In this document: one piece after another, positions 24,737-32,305 of the stretch | Numbering within the stretch: position 1 is the first letter of the stretch | How the letters are laid out: every line of letters begins with the position of its first letter | Origin: Pseudarthrobacter sp. NamE2 | Lineage (GTDB): Bacteria; Actinomycetota; Actinomycetes; Actinomycetales; Micrococcaceae | Direction of reading: 5' to 3' | Length of the DNA: 64,000 nucleotides | NCBI RefSeq assembly: GCF_005796205.1 | Contig: NZ_VAHN01000011.1 | Coordinates: 93,335-157,334 of the forward strand | Notes under the pieces: model-generated | Database searches by the model: none | The model's input: the letters and a program-made list of their open reading frames with translations, nothing else | What the model was told of the DNA's origin: nothing | Translations under genes and position numbers: made by a program

Positions 24737-24777
24737 TTTGCCCAAAGTTTGCCAAATGTCTGATTGGATAAATATTA
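24737..24777 (+). promoter_or_regulatory. Candidate promoter of the phosphodiesterase gene
   Basis: An AT-rich patch in the 280-base gap upstream of the phosphodiesterase contains TTGCCA (24749-24754) and ATATTA (24772-24777) at 17-base spacing. A direct repeat, TTTGCCCAA then TTTGCCAAA, begins at 24737 and overlaps the -35 box, which could be an activator site. Confidence 0.4.
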
Positions 24778-24826
24778 CTGAAGGGTACAAGGGAAGCGCC
24801 GTTTCCCACCGACCACAGAGGTAGCA

Positions 24827-25753
24827 ATGGAGCACATCGAGGCCGAGCACCCCCGGCCACGCCACTTCCTACTACACATCAGCGACACCCACTTGGTGGG
24901 CGGCCCGGATCCCCTGTACGGGGCTGTTGACAGCGAGGCCCGCCTTGCCCAGCTCTTCGAGGAAGTCAGGGCGTCCGGGGCCAGGCCGGAGGCTGTCATC
25001 TTCACCGGTGACCTCGCGGACAAGGGCGATCCCAAAGCCTACGTAAAACTCCGGGCCATCGTGGGCCCGGCCTGCGAGGAGCTGGGCGCGCAGATCATTT
25101 GGGCCATGGGCAACCACGACAACCGTGCGCACTTTCGCGAGGGCCTTCTGGATGAGGCCGGCAGCGACGCCCCTGTTGACAACAGCTATTTCATCAACGG
25201 CCTCCGTGTCATCACCCTGGACACGTCCGTACCAGGATTCCACCACGGCGAGCTGAGCGGCCCGCAGCTGGAGTGGCTGGCCCGCGAGCTGGAGACCCCG
25301 GCGCCGGACGGTACCATTTTGGCCCTGCACCATCCGCCGGTCCCGTCCGTCCTGGACCTGTCCGTGCTGGTGGAGCTGCGCGATCAGGCCTCGTTGGCGG
25401 CAGTGGTGCGGAACTCGGACGTCCGGACCATCCTTGCCGGCCACCTGCACTACTCCACCAACGCCATGTTTGCCGGCATTCCCGTGTCAGTGGCCTCGGC
25501 GAGCTGCTACACCCAGGACCTGAACGTTCCGGTCGGCGGCACCCGCGGACAGGACAGCGGCCAGGCCTTCAACCTGGTCCACGTCTACGAACACACCATT
25601 GTCCACTCCGTTGTCCCGCTGGGAAGTTCGACGACGGTTGGCGAGTACGTGACCGCGGAAGAAACCGCACGGCGGCTGGAAGCAGCAGGCATCCGGATCC
25701 CCGAGACCAGGGAGCGCAGCAACGCCAGGGTGGGCGTTTCCACAGGACGCTAG
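24827..25753 (+). CDS. cpdA: Cyclic-nucleotide phosphodiesterase-like metallophosphoesterase
   Basis: A 308-residue calcineurin-type phosphoesterase. The metal-binding motifs appear in order: [12 protein letters not shown] (DxH), [12 protein letters not shown] (GDxxD), [13 protein letters not shown] (GNHD), [11 protein letters not shown] (H) and [14 protein letters not shown] (GHxH). This arrangement, and the YxxL/Rxxx region before the second motif, is that of the CpdA / Rv0805 class III cyclic nucleotide phosphodiesterases, which hydrolyse cAMP and other phosphodiesters. Actual substrate unproven. AGAGGT precedes the ATG. Confidence 0.82.
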   Translation: MEHIEAEHPRPRHFLLHISDTHLVGGPDPLYGAVDSEARLAQLFEEVRASGARPEAVIFTGDLADKGDPKAYVKLRAIVGPACEELGAQIIWAMGNHDNRAHFREGLLDEAGSDAPVDNSYFINGLRVITLDTSVPGFHHGELSGPQLEWLARELETPAPDGTILALHHPPVPSVLDLSVLVELRDQASLAAVVRNSDVRTILAGHLHYSTNAMFAGIPVSVASASCYTQDLNVPVGGTRGQDSGQAFNLVHVYEHTIVHSVVPLGSSTTVGEYVTAEETARRLEAAGIRIPETRERSNARVGVSTGR

Positions 25754-25763
25754 GAAGCAACTA

Positions 25764-25802
25764 TGGCTGGGGCCGGTTCCATGCGGAACCGGCCCCCAGC
25801 CA
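25764..25802. terminator. Convergent-gene terminator hairpin
   Basis: A 17-base arm beginning TGGCTGGGGCCGG pairs with GGAACCGGCCCCCAGCCA around ATGC with one bulge. It sits between the phosphodiesterase and the converging Stealth gene, with no T run. Confidence 0.7.
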
Positions 25803-25824
25803 CGTCAGTGGTACCCGCTGCCGG

Positions 25825-27462
25825 TTACTTCTCCCACGGCGCCTTGACGGGAAAGTACTTCTCCAGAAAGTCGGTGACCGCCTCTGCCCGTTCGTCCGCC
25901 GGCACTTCGGGGAAGCTTCCGTCGTTCAGGCAGAAGAAGTCCATGTTCCGCTTGGACAACAGTTTGGGGAGGTAGTTGAGCCCTGTCCGCATGGTGGTAT
26001 CCACGTAGCGGACCTTGGCAGCGGTCTGGGTGACCGCGCGGCCGGTCAGCAGCGCGTAGTAGTGGTAAAACGAGTTGGTGACGGAGATGTTATCTGCCGC
26101 ACGGAACCGGCTGGCTGCCGTCTTGCGGAATTCGTCGGGGAACTCCTGTTCCATTTTGGAGACGAGGCTGCGGCGCAGAGGGGCGGCACAGTGCTCCAGG
26201 TGGCGGGTGGTGATCCGGCCGAACCGGTCCCACAGCAACTTGCGGTTCACCCGGGCCGCGTTTTCGAACCCGCTCCGTTCCGCCGCGTTCTCACCCAGGC
26301 CGATGCGGGTCTCCGCCTCGATGAATTTGGTGATCCCGCCGGGCGTGAAGAACACATCCGGGCTGACCGGGCGGCCAAAGAACATATCATCGTTGGAATA
26401 GAGGAAGTGCTCCGAGAGCCCCTCAATGTGGTGCAGCTGGCATTCGACGGCCTGCGAGTTGTGGGTGGGCAGCACTGAGGGATCGGCGAAGAACTCCTCA
26501 CTGCGCACAATCGTCACGGAGGGATGGTCTGCCAGCCAGGCGGGGGCGGGGGAGTCTGTGGCGATGAAGATCCGGCGGATCCACGGTGCAAACATGTAGA
26601 CGGACCGGAGGGCGTACTTGAGTTCGTTGATCTGCCGGAAGCGCGCTTCGTGGTCGTCGCCTTCGCCCAGTACGTGGCCCTTCTGCTGGGCGCGCCGGGC
26701 GGCGATGTACTCGGGGGAGCTTCCGTCCACCCAGGAGAAAACAATATCAATGTCGAAGCTGATATCGCTGGCGTGGTCCGCGAACATGTTTTCGATGGTG
26801 GGCCAGGTGTGCCCGTAGCGTTCCACAGTGCCGCGGACAGCGTCCTGGCGGAGCAGGGTCCTGCGGGTCAGCGAGTTTTCGATCGGCAGGATGATTTCCT
26901 CGCCTTCGAAGGACCAGAGCTCAAGTTGGACGCCGGCAGAGGCGCCGAATTCGAAGCCGCCCCCGGGCTCCACCCGCGGCCGGTACAAGCGGAAGATGCG
27001 CGTCTGCTTGCTGGTGGAGAGCTCCCCGTCGGCCACCAGGACAGCGCTCTTCTTCTTGGCGTCCACCGTCATGGAATAAAACGGTTCATTCCGGCAAGCC
27101 GCCACCAGGGCTGCCCGGAGCTTCTTTCGGTCTTTCCAGTCCAGGGCGATGACGGGCCGGTCGTTGTTGCCACGGACCAGCAGGTACGCCAGCCCGGCGT
27201 CCGCAAGGACGGTGCGCAGGAACAGCAGGTCCTCCACCATGGCCTGGTAGTGGGTCCTGTTGTAATTGATCAGCGCGTAACGTCCCCGGTGCCGGATGAC
27301 GTCAGGCCGGTGCTTAAGGCGCCGCTCCGCAGCCGCGGACGTGGCCTCCTCGTGAAATTGTTCCTCTACGGACGCCTGGCCACCGAAGTAGACCTCGTCC
27401 TGTACCGGTGCTTCTGTAATGGTTTTCTCCGTGCTGCTGGAAGTAGGCATGTCTACCTGCAT
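25825..27462 (-). CDS. Stealth family capsule polysaccharide phosphotransferase
   Basis: A 545-residue Stealth protein. The four conserved regions are visible: CR1 FDIDIVFSWVDGS, CR2 FRQINELKYALRSVYMFAPWIRRIFIATD, CR3 LSEHFLYSNDDMFFGRPV with VFFTPGG, and CR4 near the C-terminus (NDGSFPEVP). Family members transfer sugar-1-phosphate from a nucleotide sugar to growing phosphoglycan capsules, and related proteins include the GlcNAc-1-phosphotransferase of animals. An N-terminal portion of about 220 residues precedes CR1. No other capsule genes surround it, which is common for stand-alone actinobacterial copies. Confidence 0.88.
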   Translation of the reverse strand: MQVDMPTSSSTEKTITEAPVQDEVYFGGQASVEEQFHEEATSAAAERRLKHRPDVIRHRGRYALINYNRTHYQAMVEDLLFLRTVLADAGLAYLLVRGNNDRPVIALDWKDRKKLRAALVAACRNEPFYSMTVDAKKKSAVLVADGELSTSKQTRIFRLYRPRVEPGGGFEFGASAGVQLELWSFEGEEIILPIENSLTRRTLLRQDAVRGTVERYGHTWPTIENMFADHASDISFDIDIVFSWVDGSSPEYIAARRAQQKGHVLGEGDDHEARFRQINELKYALRSVYMFAPWIRRIFIATDSPAPAWLADHPSVTIVRSEEFFADPSVLPTHNSQAVECQLHHIEGLSEHFLYSNDDMFFGRPVSPDVFFTPGGITKFIEAETRIGLGENAAERSGFENAARVNRKLLWDRFGRITTRHLEHCAAPLRRSLVSKMEQEFPDEFRKTAASRFRAADNISVTNSFYHYYALLTGRAVTQTAAKVRYVDTTMRTGLNYLPKLLSKRNMDFFCLNDGSFPEVPADERAEAVTDFLEKYFPVKAPWEK

Positions 27463-27513
27463 GATATCCGCGCGGAGGAAACAGGACGTTGCCGCGGACT
27501 CCCTGACCGGGAC

Positions 27514-28443
27514 TTAAGCGCCCAGCGCCTCCCGCCAGCTGCGCAGGAAGGCGCCGCCGGCGTCGTCATGGATCACTGTGGCCTCAAGACCAAGGTCAGC
27601 GGCGGTGAGGACGTCGTACGGCTTGGGCGGGACGCCGTCCGCGGGGCGCACGTCCACGTGCTTCACTGCATGGTCGTTGTGGTGCAGCCAGTCCGCCATC
27701 GCGTAGTCCGTGCGGGAATCACCCACGGTCCGCCACGCTGCCGGGGTGATGCCCTGCGCGGCCAGCAGTTCAACAGCCCGGCTGGCGCCCAGGTCCTTCC
27801 CCAGCCGAACGGACTCGATGTCCGTGGAAATGATGGTGGGGTCCACGCGGTAGTCCACCTCGTCATCGGAATTAGGTGCATGGTGGTCCAGCCGGACCAC
27901 GCCCAGTCCGTGCCGGGCCATCAGGTCCATGGCGTCGGCGTCGAAGAGCTTCTGCTCGGCGAGGTAATCGGCGCTTGGGACACCGATGTGCTGCTCCACG
28001 GACACCATGGCACGTTTGGTCTCATCAAAGAACATATGTGCGGCATAGTCCTCCGCCACCATGCGCCGGACGTCATCACCGTAGGCCGCCGGCACGGCCA
28101 GTTCCCGGTCCACGTGGATGGGGCCCGGTCCGGCCGAGGTGAAGCTGAACCACACCGCACCCTTCTCGCAGACAGCATGGATGATGGTGCCGGACGGCAT
28201 CCCCGCGGCAATCATGGGTTCCATGACCTGTTCCCGGATGAACGCGTCGGAGCGGCCGGTGTTGAAAACAACCGGAATGCCGGCGGCAGCCAGGGCCACC
28301 AGGTCGCCGATGATCTCCGGTTTGACGTCGCGGGTCAGCGGGCTTGCCACCGGCCCGTCCACGTCCAGCAGCAGCGCCAGGGGCGGCGTGGAGGGCAGGC
28401 GGACACCTGGTGCGGACACGGCAAAGTACTGGGAGGCTGTCAT
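27514..28443 (-). CDS. HAD superfamily phosphatase
   Basis: A 309-residue HAD hydrolase. Motif I is LALLLDVDGPVASP (nucleophile and acid Asp), motif II VVFNTGRSD (Thr), motif III is probably the LGKDLGASRAVELL lysine and motif IV WRTVGDSRTDYAMADWL (GDxxxD). The cap between motifs II and III is of the type found in Cof-like sugar phosphatases, and the length fits trehalose- or sucrose-phosphate phosphatase relatives. Substrate not assignable. It is 51 bases upstream of the Stealth gene on the same strand and might share its transcript. Confidence 0.8.
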   Translation of the reverse strand: MTASQYFAVSAPGVRLPSTPPLALLLDVDGPVASPLTRDVKPEIIGDLVALAAAGIPVVFNTGRSDAFIREQVMEPMIAAGMPSGTIIHAVCEKGAVWFSFTSAGPGPIHVDRELAVPAAYGDDVRRMVAEDYAAHMFFDETKRAMVSVEQHIGVPSADYLAEQKLFDADAMDLMARHGLGVVRLDHHAPNSDDEVDYRVDPTIISTDIESVRLGKDLGASRAVELLAAQGITPAAWRTVGDSRTDYAMADWLHHNDHAVKHVDVRPADGVPPKPYDVLTAADLGLEATVIHDDAGGAFLRSWREALGA

Positions 28444-28589
28444 GCGCCCATTCTGTCAGCAGCAACTGAAGGTTCCTGAACCGGTAACAGAAAATCAACG
28501 CCTGTGACATGGTCACCGTTTGGCTACAACCTCGCGGCGGCGCGGCAGGGTACTTTCGCTCCCCTTGGCAGGATGCCTAGGGTGGCAGG

Positions 28590-28889
28590 GTGATATTCAA
28601 AGCTGTGGGCGAGGGCCGCCCTTACCCCGACCATGGTTACACCACACCCAAGGAGTGGGCGTCGCTGCCGCCGCGGCCGGTCCGGCTCGATGAACTGGTG
28701 ACCACCAAACGGACGCTGGACCTGGAAGCGTTGCTGGCCGAGGACTCGACGTTCTTCGGTGACCTGTTCCCGCATGTGGTGCAGTACCAGGGAACCCTGT
28801 ACCTGGAAGACGGCCTGCACCGCGCCGTGCGGACGGCCCTGCATCAGCGCACCGCGATCCACGCCCGGGTCCTGGTGCTCGATGGCTAG
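28590..28889 (+). CDS. Small ParB-like-fold protein (annotated in relatives as VapB-type antitoxin)
   Basis: A 99-residue protein. The C-terminal segment LYLEDGLHRAVRTALHQRTAIHARVLVLDG follows the ParB/sulfiredoxin-like pattern of a DG-HR motif, helix and beta strand, in pieces of which the key residues are D-G-x-H-R. The middle is LVTTKRTLDLEALLAEDSTF. As I recall, close relatives carry an automatic VapB antitoxin label, but no PIN-domain toxin is next to it here. Its stop overlaps the start of the LytR_C gene by eight bases, so the two are co-expressed. Confidence 0.6.
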   Translation: MIFKAVGEGRPYPDHGYTTPKEWASLPPRPVRLDELVTTKRTLDLEALLAEDSTFFGDLFPHVVQYQGTLYLEDGLHRAVRTALHQRTAIHARVLVLDG

Positions 28890-29562
28890 GAAAAAGAAGG
28901 TGCAGGACGCCAGTGTCCTGCACGGCCACCACGTGGTGAGCGGGCCGGAGCTGCGCGCCACGTTCGATACAGCAGCCAAGGAAACCGACGATACCGCCCG
29001 GGTGCGGCGCCGCGTCCTGCACGGGATCGTGCTGGTCCTCCTCATCGGACTGATCGCGGCAGGCATCATCACCGCGCTGGCGATCATCAACGGCCGGTTC
29101 ACCATCCCTGCTGCGGAACCGGCCGAGGAAACCGTGACCGCCTGCCCCGCCGGCACCTTCGACTACATGCCGCACGAGCAGGTCAACCTCAATGTCTACA
29201 ACTCGACCAGCCGGGCGGGCCTTGCACGCTCCGTGGCGGACGAGTTCCTTGCCCGCAAGTTTGCGGTTGCAGCGGTGTCCAACGTCGAGTCCGGCTACCG
29301 GGGTGTGGCAGCGGTGATCTCCGGCCCTGCGGGGCAGTCCGCCGCGTTCACCGTCCAGCGCAACCTGCCCGGGTCCGACTACTTCCAGGACGGCCGGACG
29401 GACGGCAGCGTGGACGTGATCCTTTCCAGGGACTACAGCGCCCTCCAGCCGCCGGACCTCGTGGACCAGACTCCCGGCGCACTCGCCTGCCCCCGGGAAA
29501 ACCGGCGGGAGGCGGACGCGGAGCCGCGGCCGGTTATGCCTACGGCCGTGCCCACCCGCTGA
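28882..29562 (+). CDS. LytR C-terminal domain membrane protein
   Basis: A 226-residue protein from the ATG at 28882. A basic cytoplasmic start (MARKKKVQ) leads to one membrane helix near residues 48-71 (GIVLVLLIGLIAAGIITALAI). Outside the membrane is a LytR_C domain: VNLNVYNSTSRAGLARSVADEF, RKFAVAAVSNVESGYRGVA, and VDVILSRDY. This domain accompanies LytR-CpsA-Psr wall-polymer ligases, suggesting envelope work, but the catalytic domain is absent. A Pro-rich tail ends the protein one base from the converging TetR gene. Confidence 0.8.
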   Translation: MARKKKVQDASVLHGHHVVSGPELRATFDTAAKETDDTARVRRRVLHGIVLVLLIGLIAAGIITALAIINGRFTIPAAEPAEETVTACPAGTFDYMPHEQVNLNVYNSTSRAGLARSVADEFLARKFAVAAVSNVESGYRGVAAVISGPAGQSAAFTVQRNLPGSDYFQDGRTDGSVDVILSRDYSALQPPDLVDQTPGALACPRENRREADAEPRPVMPTAVPTR

Positions 29563-29563
29563 C

Positions 29564-30211
29564 TCAGCTGGCGGCGGGAAGCGGGACAAGCCGGACCGGG
29601 CGGCCGGCGTCGTCGAACCGTGCCCCGGCGCCCAGCTGGATGAACCGCACCGTCCTGGCAACGCGCGCCTCAAGCTCCTCGGGCTCGTCGCTGCCCCGTG
29701 CCGCGCTGGAGGAAAGAGTGCCCAGGATCAGCTGCGCCTGCTGGCCCACGTCCGCCACCGGAAGATAGCCCTGCTCCATGCCGTTACGCAGGATGCCCTC
29801 CAGGAGGACGCTGAGCTCACCCACGTGGTCCGCCAGTTTGGCAAAGGACGACGGCGACAGGACGGCGCCCATGGCAGGTCCCGGCGGGAGGTGGCGGCGG
29901 CTGAGGTCCACCACCTGGGCGCGCACGTACAGGGCCAGCCGCTCCACCGGGTTGTCGAGCTGCTCGAGGGATTCGCGCAGCTCAGCGAGGAACTTTTCAG
30001 TCTCCTCCAGGGCGTAGGAGATGAGCAGCTCTTCGATGTCCGCGAAGTAGTTGTAGACGGCGGTGCGGCCTACGCCGGCGTGCCGTGCCACGTCGGTCAT
30101 GGTAAGGCCGGGCAGGCCGTGGGAAAACAGGAGTTCGCCGAAGGCCGTCAGGATGCGGCGCTGCGTTTCGGCGCGCTGTTCGGCGTTGCTGGCCGCTGAA
30201 ATCCTTGGCAT
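29564..30211 (-). CDS. TetR family transcriptional regulator
   Basis: A 215-residue TetR regulator. The N-terminal helix-turn-helix is RILTAFGELLFSHGLPGLTM, DVARHAGVGRTAVYNYFADI. The C-terminal ligand domain is helical with no recognised subfamily. It is 54 bases downstream of the DsbA-like gene on the same strand, so that gene, or an operon with it, is the most likely target. No clear palindromic operator was found upstream. Confidence 0.88.
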   Translation of the reverse strand: MPRISAASNAEQRAETQRRILTAFGELLFSHGLPGLTMTDVARHAGVGRTAVYNYFADIEELLISYALEETEKFLAELRESLEQLDNPVERLALYVRAQVVDLSRRHLPPGPAMGAVLSPSSFAKLADHVGELSVLLEGILRNGMEQGYLPVADVGQQAQLILGTLSSSAARGSDEPEELEARVARTVRFIQLGAGARFDDAGRPVRLVPLPAAS

Positions 30212-30265
30212 GCAGACACTTTACCGCTATGTGTCAGTAAACCGCCTGCTTAACGTGCGGCGGAA

Positions 30266-30964
30266 TCAGATTGCGCAGCCGTCAGGGCCGCAGGCGCCCC
30301 CGTCGGCAGAGTCCACCAGCACCAGCGGGTTGGCGTCCTGCCAGGCCTGGTGCAAAGCCGCGGTGAACGTTGCTGCGGGCTGGGCGCCGGAGAGGCCGAA
30401 CTTGCGGTCGATGACGAAGAACGGGACACCGCTGATGCCCAGCGACCGGCCCTCCTCGAAGTCGAAGCGGACGCGGTCCGCGTACTTGTCCGTGGTAAAC
30501 AGTTCTTCCAACTCGGCCGCATCAATGCCCAGGCCGGCGCCAAGGGACTCCAGGTATTCGCGGCTGCCAATGTCCTTGCCATGCTCGAAGTGGCCGCTGA
30601 GCAGCCGTTCCTTGGCCGTATCCTGCTTCCCGTGCACTTTTGCCAGGTGGAGCAGGCGGTGCGCGGTGAAGCTGTTCGCCACCACCACCTTGTCGAAGTG
30701 GTAATCCAGGCCCTCGTCCCTGGCCTGCTGGGCAACGTGGCCGAACATCTGCTCCACCTGTTGCGGGGCCAGGCCCTTGCGGGTGCTGAGGTATTCGAGC
30801 TCCGTGCCGTCATAGTGCTCCGGCAGGGAAGGGTCCAGCTGGTAGCTCCGCCATGTGACCTCAACTGAATTGCGGTGGGGGAAGGCGGCCAGGGCTGCTT
30901 CGAAGCGTCGTTTGCCGATGTAACACCACGGGCACGCGACATCGGACCAGATCTCAATCTTCAT
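30266..30964 (-). CDS. DsbA family oxidoreductase (FrnE-like)
   Basis: A 232-residue thioredoxin-fold protein with an inserted helical domain, as in FrnE and 2-hydroxychromene-2-carboxylate isomerase relatives. The active site is VACPWCYIGKRRFE (CPWC); the cis-Pro loop is SLGISGVPFFVIDRKFGLSG. No signal peptide, so it acts in the cytoplasm, unlike classical DsbA. FrnE of other bacteria is a dithiol oxidoreductase and is linked to oxidative stress. The C-terminus carries two more cysteines (GGACGPDGCAI). Confidence 0.9.
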   Translation of the reverse strand: MKIEIWSDVACPWCYIGKRRFEAALAAFPHRNSVEVTWRSYQLDPSLPEHYDGTELEYLSTRKGLAPQQVEQMFGHVAQQARDEGLDYHFDKVVVANSFTAHRLLHLAKVHGKQDTAKERLLSGHFEHGKDIGSREYLESLGAGLGIDAAELEELFTTDKYADRVRFDFEEGRSLGISGVPFFVIDRKFGLSGAQPAATFTAALHQAWQDANPLVLVDSADGGACGPDGCAI

Positions 30965-31178
30965 GTGGTCGATAACTTTGTGGTTCCGGGAGCCATTCCG
31001 GCGGCCGCTGTTAGAAACCTCACATGCAAGTCTTGTGGGCGGGCCGATACTGGGTAATAGTCGGATTTAGGCGAAGCAGACGCCAACGCTTTGAAAACTC
31101 CGCGGACCGGCCTGGTCCTGCGGCTGTAATATGCCTGGCCAGCTGGGGAGCCCGGCCTGTCAAAACCTGGAGGCCAGG

Positions 31179-32240
31179 ATGCGGATAGGGCTGGTTGCAG
31201 GACCATGGATTCCTGTTCCACCGGTAACGTACGGGGGAACCGAAAGGGTTGTGGACACGCTTGCCCGGGGCTTCGCGGCTGCCGGGCACGAGGTCCTGTT
31301 GGCGGCACCGTCGGACAGCGCCTGCCCGGTGCCGAGGGTGCCGGGGATGCGCCCGTCCTCGCCGGGCGCCTTGAACTTCAGTCTCTCGGAACTCAGCCAT
31401 GTCGCCCGTGCCTATGACGGGCTGCAGCACGTTGACATCATCCATGACCACACGCTCGCCGGGCCGCTGTACCTCCACCGGCCACAGGGGGTCCCCACAG
31501 TCACCACCATCCACAACCTCATTGGCGAGGACGCCGTGGATATCTACCGTGCTGTCGGGCGGCAGGAAGCGATTATCGCCATCTCCCGGGACCAGGCCTC
31601 GCACGCCCCCGAAGTTCCGGTCACCCGGGTGATCCACCACGGGATGGATATGTCAGCGGTACCCGTGGGATCGGGCCGCGGAGGTTATCTCTGCTTTGTG
31701 GGCCGCTCCTGCCCCGACAAAGGCCTGCTGGAAGCGATCACCATCGCCCGCCGGGCCGGCATGCCCTTGAAGATTGCCGTAAAGATGCGCGAGGATGACG
31801 AGGTCAGCTACTTTCGTGACGTTATTGAGCCAATGCTTGGTCCCAACGAAGAATTCGTGGGGGAGATCGACAACGCCGCCAAGTACCGGCTGATGGGTGA
31901 GGCTGTGGCGTTCCTCAACCCCATCCAGTGGTCCGAGCCTTTTGGCCTGGTCATGATTGAAGCGCTGGCTACGGGCACACCCGTCATTGGCACCCCTATC
32001 GGTTCCGCCCCGGAAATCATCGAACCCGGCAGGACCGGTTTCCTGGGTGACACGGTGGAACTGGCGGGCTATGTCGAGGCCGCTGCCGCCCTGGACCGTG
32101 CCACCTGCCGGCAGGCGGCTGAGGAACGGTTCGGCGCGGAGCGGATGGTGGATGAGCATTTGCAGTTGTACCGCGACCTGCTGGAAGGGCGGACGTTGGC
32201 GGGGCTTCCGGATGCTGTTGCCGTGCACCAGAATCTATAG
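31179..32240 (+). CDS. GT4 family glycosyltransferase
   Basis: A 353-residue GT-B fold glycosyltransferase from the ATG at 31179, preceded by GGAGG. The N-terminal acceptor half starts RIGLVAGPWIPVPPVTYGGTERVV. The donor half has CFVGRSCPDKGLLEAI and the signature EPFGLVMIEALATGTPVIGT (retaining GT4, E-x7-E). Substrates unknown; the acceptor is likely a trehalose, maltooligosaccharide or lipid. It stands 65 bases before the debranching-like enzyme on the same strand, and the pair is probably one operon. Confidence 0.88.
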   Translation: MRIGLVAGPWIPVPPVTYGGTERVVDTLARGFAAAGHEVLLAAPSDSACPVPRVPGMRPSSPGALNFSLSELSHVARAYDGLQHVDIIHDHTLAGPLYLHRPQGVPTVTTIHNLIGEDAVDIYRAVGRQEAIIAISRDQASHAPEVPVTRVIHHGMDMSAVPVGSGRGGYLCFVGRSCPDKGLLEAITIARRAGMPLKIAVKMREDDEVSYFRDVIEPMLGPNEEFVGEIDNAAKYRLMGEAVAFLNPIQWSEPFGLVMIEALATGTPVIGTPIGSAPEIIEPGRTGFLGDTVELAGYVEAAAALDRATCRQAAEERFGAERMVDEHLQLYRDLLEGRTLAGLPDAVAVHQNL

Positions 32241-32305
32241 GGGACAGCGGGCCCGGCAATCGGGTCCGCGAACAGCATTTGCCCCGCTGGGAGGGAACCG
32301 AACCC

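Noticed and set aside
26524..28479. A 651-codon plus-strand frame opposite the Stealth and HAD genes
   Set aside because: It spans two recognisable minus-strand genes and the gap between them, so it is a coding-strand shadow.
28590..28889. VapBC toxin-antitoxin system
   Set aside because: No PIN-domain toxin follows; the adjacent gene is a LytR_C membrane protein. The fold motif is ParB-like.
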